Shown here: piece by piece, positions 58,312 to 64,000 of the stretch
Numbering within the stretch: the stretch's first letter is position 1
Layout: each line of letters opens with the position of its first letter
Assembly (NCBI GenBank): GCA_031459855.1
Contig: JAVKHP010000001.1
Span: forward strand, 2,057,078 to 2,121,077
DNA length: 64,000 nt
Direction of reading: 5' to 3'
From: Armatimonadota bacterium
GTDB lineage: Bacteria; Sysuimicrobiota; Sysuimicrobiia; Sysuimicrobiales; Humicultoraceae
Made by a program: the position numbers and the translations under genes
The notes under the pieces: model-generated
What the model was told of the DNA's origin: nothing
The model's database searches: none
The model's input: only the letters and a program-made list of their open reading frames with translations

Positions 58312-58853
58312 GACGGTCCTCCTGCAAGACGCTCGGCCAGGGTGGTCGCCGCCTGGTGCACCCCGTGGCCGAGCTGGTGCTCCACCCCATCGTAGCACGC
58401 GCCGGTCGCAGTGTCGTCGGCGGGCTGCAGCACGACCTCGCCCATGGGGAACAGGACCTCGTTCTCCTTGGCGATGTGCGCCCGCAGCAGGTCCAGGTAC
58501 TGGCGACAGGGCTCCAGCACGGCGCGGGCCGGGACGGCGCCCTGTGCGTAGCGGTCCAGCTGCGCGGCGATCTCCCGCACCAGCCGGCGGCCCGCCTCAT
58601 GCTCCTCCAGCATGACGCCGATCGGTCCGCCCTGGCGGGGAATGCCGCGGCGCTCCAGGCACGGGAAGAGACACGCTTCTTCCTTGCCGTGGTGGCACCG
58701 GTCGACGAACGTCTGGCTGAACGTCACCAGGTCGCGCAGGAACGCCACCGGCACGTCGCCGCCGGCGTCGGCGGCCGCCAGCGCGCGCTCGAGCCCATCG
58801 AGCACGCCCAGGATGACGCGGTGCTCCTCGATCAGGTCGTGCGTGGACCGCAT
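58308..58853 (-). CDS. Hemerythrin HHE-domain protein
   Basis: The 181-aa product is a four-helix HHE cation-binding protein with iron ligands in THDLIEEHRVI, CHHGKEEACLFP, MLEEHEAGRRL and HIAKENEVLFPMGE. Such proteins bind a di-iron centre and sense or buffer oxygen, NO or iron. It is translationally coupled to the TetR gene and lies 112 bases downstream of the benzoyl-CoA-reductase-like cluster on the same strand. A link to oxygen sensitivity of those enzymes is inference. Confidence 0.9.
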   Translation of the reverse strand: MRSTHDLIEEHRVILGVLDGLERALAAADAGGDVPVAFLRDLVTFSQTFVDRCHHGKEEACLFPCLERRGIPRQGGPIGVMLEEHEAGRRLVREIAAQLDRYAQGAVPARAVLEPCRQYLDLLRAHIAKENEVLFPMGEVVLQPADDTATGACYDGVEHQLGHGVHQAATTLAERLAGGPS

Positions 58854-58965
58854 CGCCGTCGCGTCCCTCCGTTCCTTCCGGGGGTGCCGGCCTGCCGCCC
58901 CGAACGGATGCCCGCGCGCCCACGCTCCAGCGCCTGCGCGGGCCCGGGACGCACCGGCCGGGATC

Positions 58966-59718
58966 CTACACCATGGTCAGCCCGCCGCCCACGCTGAGGG
59001 TCTGGCCCGTGATGAACGAGGCGCGCTCCGACGCCAGGAAGAGGACGGCGTCGGCGATCTCCTCGGGCCGGGCCAGCCGCTGCAACGGCGTGGCGCGCAC
59101 GATGGCCTGGACGAGCTTCTCGTGGCCGTCGTCGATCAGCTGGCGCAGGAGCGGGGTGTCGGTGAGCCCGGGGGCCACGACGTTGACGCGGATGCCGTAT
59201 CGGGCCACCTCGCGCGCCAGCGCCTTGCTGAAGGCGATGACCGCGCCCTTGGCGCCCGAGTAGACCGCCTCGCCCGACGAGCCGGCACGCCCCGCCTCGG
59301 ACGCGATGTTCACGACGACGCCCGTGCCGCGGGCGATCATGTGCGGGAGCACCACGTGGCAGGTCGCCAGCACGCCGCGGTAGTTGAGGGCGATGACACG
59401 GTCCCAGAACTCCTCGGTCGTCTCCACGAAGGGCATGATGCGGTCCCAGCCCGCGGCGTTTACCAGCAGGTCGATCTGCCCCCACGCCGCCAGCACCTGC
59501 TCGATCCCGGCGGCCACGCTGGCCCGGGACGTCACGTCCATGGCCACGGCCAGCTCCTCGCCACCCGCCGCCCGGATCTCGTCGGCGACGGTGGCGGCCC
59601 CGGGGGCGTTGATGTCGGCCACGGCCACCCGGGTGCCTTCCCGGGCAAGCGCCAGGCAGACGGCGCGCCCGATGCCGCTGGCGCCGCCCGTCACCACCGC
59701 CACGCGTTCGCTGCTCAT
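58966..59718 (-). CDS. Short-chain dehydrogenase resembling BadH
   Basis: The 250-aa SDR has TGGASGIGRAVCLAL (NAD-binding), VNAAGWDRIMPF, the Ser in NIASEAGRAG, catalytic YSGAK and C-terminal GQTLSVGGGLTMV. NAAGWDxxxPF plus SSGEAVYSGAK and the GGLTM ending are close in memory to 2-hydroxycyclohexanecarboxyl-CoA dehydrogenase (BadH) of anaerobic aromatic degradation. FabG-like activity on another hydroxyacyl-CoA is possible. Its ATG overlaps the amidohydrolase stop (ATGA). Confidence 0.88.
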   Translation of the reverse strand: MSSERVAVVTGGASGIGRAVCLALAREGTRVAVADINAPGAATVADEIRAAGGEELAVAMDVTSRASVAAGIEQVLAAWGQIDLLVNAAGWDRIMPFVETTEEFWDRVIALNYRGVLATCHVVLPHMIARGTGVVVNIASEAGRAGSSGEAVYSGAKGAVIAFSKALAREVARYGIRVNVVAPGLTDTPLLRQLIDDGHEKLVQAIVRATPLQRLARPEEIADAVLFLASERASFITGQTLSVGGGLTMV

Positions 59719-60605
59719 CGGCTGGCCCCCTGACCGGCTGGCGCGCCCACGTCCAGCCGGAACAGCTCCATGGCGTTGTCACGTACCAGCCGGCGGTACG
59801 CCTCGGGCCGCAGGCCCAGGGCCCGCAGCTGCGCCAGGCTCTCCTTCCAGGGCAGGCCGTTGGTGCCCCACAGGCAGCGGTCCTGCCCCAGCCGGCTGTT
59901 CATGAACTGCACCAGCTCGGGCTTGAGGTACTTGGGCATCCAGGCGTCGACGCCCAGCCACACGGTGTCCCATTTGTAGCACACCGAGATCAACTCCTCC
60001 ACCCAGGGCCAGCCGGTGTGCGCGCCGATCACCTTCAGGGTGGGGAAGTCGCACAGGATGCGGTCGAGGTAGATGGGGCGCCCGTGCTCGGAGGGCATCC
60101 CCTCCAGCACGTGCCCGACCTGCATCGAGACCGGCACGTCGAGCTCCACGCACTTGGCGTACAGCGGGTACATCCGGCGGTCGTGCAGCGGGATGTCGAA
60201 GCCGTAGACGTGGACGTAGACGCCGCGGAAGCCGAAGTCGCGCACGGCCCGCTCGATCTCCTGCAGGCTCTCGGGAATGCGGAAGGGGTTGTAGCCGGCC
60301 AGGCCCACGAACCGGTCGGGGTAGCGCGTGGTGTACTGCGCCACCTCTTCCAGCGCGGTGTCCATGTACATCCAGTGGTTGCGGTACGACCACATCTTGC
60401 ACTGGGTGATGCACACCCGCTCCACGCCCGCGTCGTCCATGGCCGCCACCATCGCCTCCAGGCTGGGGAAGCTGGGCAGGCTGCCGCCCAGCGCCCGCTC
60501 CATGCGGCAGACCAGCTCCCCGCGCTTGGCGGCGTTCCAGCGCTCGATGAACTCGGGGGTGGCCACGTAGTACATGATGTCGATGGCGCCGATCTGTTCC
60601 TCCAT
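59715..60605 (-). CDS. Amidohydrolase-2-fold protein with lost metal ligands
   Basis: The 296-aa product aligns with the ACMSD/amidohydrolase_2 family over its length: MVAAMDDAGVERVCITQCK, RYPDRFVGLAGYNP, DFPTLKVIGAHTGWPWVEEL and a C-terminal YRRLVRDNAMELFRL. The metal site is mostly gone. The N-terminal DxHxH reads DIMYY, the VHxG site reads MQVG, and the final GTD reads GTN; only the AHTGWPW histidine remains. It is probably metal-independent, or a binding or structural partner. GGGAGGG precedes ATG 60605. It is embedded in the reductase-like cluster. Confidence 0.85.
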   Translation of the reverse strand: MEEQIGAIDIMYYVATPEFIERWNAAKRGELVCRMERALGGSLPSFPSLEAMVAAMDDAGVERVCITQCKMWSYRNHWMYMDTALEEVAQYTTRYPDRFVGLAGYNPFRIPESLQEIERAVRDFGFRGVYVHVYGFDIPLHDRRMYPLYAKCVELDVPVSMQVGHVLEGMPSEHGRPIYLDRILCDFPTLKVIGAHTGWPWVEELISVCYKWDTVWLGVDAWMPKYLKPELVQFMNSRLGQDRCLWGTNGLPWKESLAQLRALGLRPEAYRRLVRDNAMELFRLDVGAPAGQGASR

Positions 60606-60622
60606 GGGTGCCCTCCCGCGGG

Positions 60623-61432
60623 TCAGACGGACGCGCGCTCGCGCACCCGGCGCAGCCGCTCCGCGGCCAGCCGCGCCGCGCCCAGCGCGCCGGCGTAGAC
60701 GCCCAGCTCGTCGGGCGGCACCCGGAACGGCACCCGCAGCGTCTGCTCCAGGGCGCGCTGCATCAGGGGCACGCGGGTGAGCCCGCCGGTGAGGGCGTAG
60801 GCCGGCTCGGCCCGCAGCCGCTTGACGAGCTGCGCCGCGCGCTCGGCCAGCGCCACCAGGGCGCCGGCGCAGACGTCCTCGGGGCTGCGGCCCGAGACCA
60901 GGTGGTTGATGACCTCGCTCTCGGCGAAGACGGCGCAGATGCTGGAGACCACAGCGGGCTCCCGTGCGGCCTCGGCCAGGGCGGCGATGGCGCCGGGCTC
61001 GTAGCCCATGTACCGCACGGTCTTCTCCAGGAAGGCCCCGCTCCCGGCCGCGCACTTGTCGTTGAGCCGGAAGGTCTTGACGCGGCCCCGCTCGTCGAGG
61101 CGGATGGCCTTGACGTTCTGCCCGCCGATGTCCAGCACGGTCCGAACGTCGGGGTAGAGCCCGTGGATCGCCCAGGCGTGGGCCGTGAGGTCGGTGACCG
61201 CCACGTCGCGTAGCGGCACCATGTGCCGGCCGTACCCGGTGGCCGCGACGTAGGCCACGTCCTCGCGCCGGCATCCCGCCGCCGCGACAGCGGCATCCAG
61301 CGCCCGCTCGGCGGCCCGGGCGAAGTTGAAGCCGCTGGGGACGATGGCGCGGCCGGCGATGGCCCCCGCGCCGTTGGCCAGGACGACCTTGGTGTACGAC
61401 GCGCCGGCGTCGATGCCCGCGACCAGCGTCAT
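60623..61432 (-). CDS. ASKHA activator ATPase, BcrA/BadF-BzdP/Q type (second)
   Basis: The 269-aa product is an ASKHA ATPase that drives low-potential electron transfer to a CoA-thioester reductase/dehydratase. It has [27 protein letters not shown], the iron-sulfur ligand Cys in [13 protein letters not shown], the second Cys in [10 protein letters not shown] and [10 protein letters not shown]. The dimer interface normally holds one [4Fe-4S] cluster. Its sequence differs clearly from the next activator, so a heterodimer as in benzoyl-CoA reductase is likely. Its ATG overlaps the preceding activator stop. Confidence 0.9.
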   Translation of the reverse strand: MTLVAGIDAGASYTKVVLANGAGAIAGRAIVPSGFNFARAAERALDAAVAAAGCRREDVAYVAATGYGRHMVPLRDVAVTDLTAHAWAIHGLYPDVRTVLDIGGQNVKAIRLDERGRVKTFRLNDKCAAGSGAFLEKTVRYMGYEPGAIAALAEAAREPAVVSSICAVFAESEVINHLVSGRSPEDVCAGALVALAERAAQLVKRLRAEPAYALTGGLTRVPLMQRALEQTLRVPFRVPPDELGVYAGALGAARLAAERLRRVRERASV

Positions 61433-62268
61433 GGCGTCTCCCCTCCTGCGACCGCGGCGGCGACACCCGGGGGCGCCTGCGCGCCGCCACCCAGCACGTG
61501 GTCCAGCGCGAACAGCGCGGCGCCGATCGCCCCGCAGAAGTGCGACTCCTCGCTCACGTTCACCGGACCGCCCACCAGCTCGCCGATGAGCTTCACCATG
61601 GCCACGTTGCGCGCGACCCCGCCGGTGAAGGTCAGCTCGGGCTCGATGCCCACGCGGCGCACCAGCGAGATGCTGCGGGAGGCGATGGCGGCATGGACGC
61701 CCATCAGCACGTCCTCGACCCGCCGGCCGCGCGCCAGCCACCCCAGGATCTCGGACTCGGCGAACACGGTGCAGGTGTTGGTGATCGCCACCGGGTGGCG
61801 CGCGGTGAGGGCCAGGGGCCCCAGCTCACCCAGGGGCAGCTCCAGAGCGGCCGAGGCGGCGCCCAGGAACCGGCCCGTCCCGGCCGAGCACTTGTCGTTC
61901 ATGCAGAAGTCCAGCACCTGCCCGTCAGGGCCCACGCGGATCGCCTTGGTGTCCTGGCCCCCGATGTCGAGGACCGTGCGCGTGTTGGGGAAGAGGAAGA
62001 CCGCGCCCCGAGCATGGCAGGAGATCTCGGTGACCTGCGTGTGCCCGAACTCGACCCGGAAGCGGCCGTAGCCGGTGCCGACGATGTAGGCCACGGTGCG
62101 CTCGCTCACGTCGGCGTCCTCCAGGGCCAGCTGGAACGCCTGCCGGGCGGCGTCAGTCAGGCGGGCGCCCGTGTCCACGATGGCCCGGCCCAGGATGCGT
62201 CGCTCCGGATGCAGGATGACCGCCTTGGTCTGCGTGGACCCCACGTCGACCCCGGCGACCACGGTCAC
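61429..62268 (-). CDS. ASKHA activator ATPase, BcrD/BadG-HgdC type (first)
   Basis: The 279-aa product has [40 protein letters not shown], the cluster-ligand Cys in [14 protein letters not shown], the second in [13 protein letters not shown] and [12 protein letters not shown]. It matches HgdC/BcrD-type archerases. I chose the GTG at 62268; its ribosome site GGAGGTGA overlaps the stop of the catalytic-subunit gene. The C-terminal 20 residues are Ala/Gly-rich. Length (279) is like BzdP/Q or BcrD, shorter than BcrA of Thauera. Confidence 0.92.
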   Translation of the reverse strand: MTVVAGVDVGSTQTKAVILHPERRILGRAIVDTGARLTDAARQAFQLALEDADVSERTVAYIVGTGYGRFRVEFGHTQVTEISCHARGAVFLFPNTRTVLDIGGQDTKAIRVGPDGQVLDFCMNDKCSAGTGRFLGAASAALELPLGELGPLALTARHPVAITNTCTVFAESEILGWLARGRRVEDVLMGVHAAIASRSISLVRRVGIEPELTFTGGVARNVAMVKLIGELVGGPVNVSEESHFCGAIGAALFALDHVLGGGAQAPPGVAAAVAGGETP

Positions 62269-62273
62269 GCTCC

Positions 62274-63563
62274 TCACCTCCCCGCGCCGGCCTTGCGGGC
62301 GGCCAGCGCCTCGAAGAATGCGTCGACGCGGTTCTTGATCTGCGCGTCCGACCACAGCCGGGCGTCGACCAGGTCGGACTGGATGAACAGCCCCGGCACG
62401 TCGCGCTGAGTGCGCAGCCACTCGCGCACGTCGGGCAGGCCCGTGGAGGTGGTCCGGCACGACTTCACCCCGTGGAGGCAGATGCCGTCCACGCCCCAGT
62501 CCCGCACCGCGTTCGCCAGCCACTCCTGGGGGTAGAACATCGAGCCGGTGAAGCCCCACCAGGCCGCCTGCAGCATCTGCTCGGCCAGGCTCTCCAGCGG
62601 CCGGGTCAGGTCGTAGCCGAAGCCCGGCACGAACCCGCCGCCGGCGAAGATCATGTAGGTGCTGAGCACGAACACGCCGCCCCACGACTCGAACAGCTCG
62701 ACGAACCGCTTGAAGTGGGTGTAGCAGGCGGTGCCCGCCAGCAGGAGCCGGAACTTCTCGTCGGGCACCGTGCCCAGGCCCAACCGGATCCGCTCCCGCA
62801 GCTCGTCCCGGGCCAGGGCGAAGAACTGGGTGCCCTCCGGCGCACCCCGGTAGAGGTTGGCGATGCCCTGGTAGGTGATGCCCTCCCGGGCGGCGTTGAA
62901 CGGCGCCGGCCGGTGGCGGTTGAGGGCCAGCACCTCGTGGTAGACGGCGGCCATGCGGTTGGTCTCCGCCATGCTCTCCCGCAGCCGATCGATGTCGAAG
63001 GGCCGGCCGGTGATGCGCTCGCACAGCGCGATCAGCTCGCGCAGCTGCCCTTCCACGTAGCGACGGTCGCGCTCGAAGGCCGGGTCGGCGGGATCGGGGG
63101 CCGCGCCGGCCCCACGCCAGGCGGGCAGGTCCAGCACGAACACCGGGCACCCGTAGTGGTGCTCCCAGAACTCCGCCCACTTGACGTAGGTGTTGCACAT
63201 GTTGGTGGCCAGGGCCAGGGCCGGCCGCGGCACGCGGCCGTGGGGATGCTCGCCGCCTTTGAGCTGCAGGCCGACGTCGACCTTGACGTAGCCGCAGATG
63301 TCCGGCGAGAAGCCATAGTCCTCGGCGGCCTGCAGGTAGGCCATCGACTGCCCGCGCACGGCGGTCTGCAACGCGGTGATCTCCGGGAAGTTGATCACGA
63401 AGTCGAAGACCCGCAGGAGCTCGTTGAACGAGCCCATGACGAAGACGTAGGCGGTGGGCCGGCCGTCGCCGGCGGCCGCCGTCATCTCCTGCCACCAGCT
63501 GTCGAACAACCGTCGGCTCTCCTTGCGGGTGGCGCCGACCAGGTCCTGCGCCTGCGCGGTCAT
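62274..63563 (-). CDS. 2-hydroxyacyl-CoA dehydratase D / benzoyl-CoA reductase BcrB-like subunit
   Basis: The 429-aa product belongs to the HgdB/BcrB family. It shows [72 protein letters not shown] and [16 protein letters not shown], with cysteines placed as [4Fe-4S] ligand candidates. In class I benzoyl-CoA reductase the two such subunits (B and C) form the catalytic heterodimer that binds the CoA ester. It follows the partial partner gene by about 25 bases. Confidence 0.88.
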   Translation of the reverse strand: MTAQAQDLVGATRKESRRLFDSWWQEMTAAAGDGRPTAYVFVMGSFNELLRVFDFVINFPEITALQTAVRGQSMAYLQAAEDYGFSPDICGYVKVDVGLQLKGGEHPHGRVPRPALALATNMCNTYVKWAEFWEHHYGCPVFVLDLPAWRGAGAAPDPADPAFERDRRYVEGQLRELIALCERITGRPFDIDRLRESMAETNRMAAVYHEVLALNRHRPAPFNAAREGITYQGIANLYRGAPEGTQFFALARDELRERIRLGLGTVPDEKFRLLLAGTACYTHFKRFVELFESWGGVFVLSTYMIFAGGGFVPGFGYDLTRPLESLAEQMLQAAWWGFTGSMFYPQEWLANAVRDWGVDGICLHGVKSCRTTSTGLPDVREWLRTQRDVPGLFIQSDLVDARLWSDAQIKNRVDAFFEALAARKAGAGR

Positions 63564-63588
63564 CGTCGGGCCTCCTGCGGCGTGCGCG

Positions 63589-64000
63589 TCATGCGAACTC
63601 GAAGAGCAGCGACTCGGCGAACGTCTCGACCTGGATGCCGACCTGCTCGAAGGTCGTCATCGTCTCCTCGAACTCCAACACCAGGTAGGGGATCCCCGCC
63701 GCCTCCAGCGTCCGGGTGTAGTGGACCTGCTCTTCCAGCCCGGGCTCGCACATCTTGGGCGCGGCCACGATGGCGGCGTCGGCACCGGCCGCGCGCAGGC
63801 GGCGCAGCAGCATCTCGGCCCTGGGCTTGCGGGGGTCGTGCTGCACGGGGCTGTAGCTGGAGGCGTTGAGGTAGGCCCAGGCCAGGTTGGCCAGCGGGTC
63901 CCCGTCGGTGGCGACGTCGTCGACCAGCCACCGCAGCCCGATCAGCAGGTCGTCGTCGACGATGTAGCAGGCGTCCTGGATCACCGCCAGCATGTCCAGC
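63589..64000 (-). CDS. 2-hydroxyacyl-CoA dehydratase / BcrC-like subunit, partial (5' end outside the window)
   Basis: Only the C-terminal 130-odd residues are present; the gene continues past the right edge. The end has the family hallmarks AAIVAAPKMCEPGLEEQVHY and AGIPYLVLEFEETMTTFEQVGIQVETFAESL. This is the C-terminal domain shared by HgdA/HgdB and BcrC/BcrB, with the conserved Cys in KMCEP. It is probably the second catalytic subunit of the reductase-like complex. Confidence 0.85.
   Translation of the reverse strand, partial: LDMLAVIQDACYIVDDDLLIGLRWLVDDVATDGDPLANLAWAYLNASSYSPVQHDPRKPRAEMLLRRLRAAGADAAIVAAPKMCEPGLEEQVHYTRTLEAAGIPYLVLEFEETMTTFEQVGIQVETFAESLLFEFA

Overview
The window comes from a very GC-rich bacterium whose coding strands are dominated by G/C third positions. 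Several genes point to a deep-branching diderm of the Terrabacteria side (Sysuimicrobiota/CSP1-3, Armatimonadota or similar). A Bacillus-type PurR repressor sits next to ispE, as in Gram-positives. A TolC-family outer-membrane channel implies an outer membrane. An LLM-family flavin/F420-type oxidoreductase and a PPOX-fold protein resembling F420 enzymes also occur. The lineage is an inference; no rRNA gene is present.

Layout. 0.2-6.4 kb: PLP aminotransferase, LytR-CpsA-Psr protein, ispE, NTP-transferase-like protein, purR and a SUKH/SMI1-KNR4 protein. 6.6-12.4 kb: a complete tripartite ABC-2 efflux operon (TolC, membrane-fusion protein, two separate ATPases, permease). 12.6-15.4 kb: a small exported protein, a DUF72 protein and a dihydroorotase/allantoinase-type amidohydrolase, all on the minus strand. 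15.5-21.4 kb: two near-identical initiator tRNA genes with duplicated promoters flank a block (BTAD-type giant regulator, exported cupin, berberine-bridge-type FAD oxidase) that looks acquired. 21.7-26.9 kb: a ThDP enzyme, a remnant of an ABC ATPase gene, a TctCBA tripartite tricarboxylate transporter and a HAD phosphatase. 26.9-28.3 kb: folP-folK. 28.7-40.6 kb: a long plus-strand catabolic region for nitrogenous small molecules (LLM oxidoreductase, M24 peptidase, threonine-synthase-like lyase, peptide-type ABC importer, GntR regulator, AtzG/AtzE-like amidase pair, ribokinase, DAO-family oxidase). 40.9-42.8 kb: modA-modB (no modC) and a DUF3054 protein. 43.2-48.7 kb: DUF1028 protein, class-C beta-lactamase-like hydrolase, MscS channel and a divergent adenine deaminase. 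48.7-52.1 kb: two paralogous 47-residue membrane peptides, an M20 peptidase, a PPOX-fold protein and a cold-shock protein. 52.4-55.2 kb: an M16 peptidase pair, one active and one lacking the zinc motif. 55.2-64.0 kb: a minus-strand block.

The most unusual region is the right end (58.97 kb to beyond 64 kb). Six tightly packed, partly overlapping minus-strand genes encode two 2-hydroxyacyl-CoA-dehydratase/benzoyl-CoA-reductase-type catalytic subunits, two different ASKHA activator ATPases, an amidohydrolase-fold protein that has lost most of its metal ligands, and a BadH-like short-chain dehydrogenase. Two distinct activators with two catalytic subunits is the composition of class I (ATP-dependent) benzoyl-CoA reductase. 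The cluster is a good candidate for an undescribed reductive CoA-thioester pathway; its substrate cannot be read from sequence alone.
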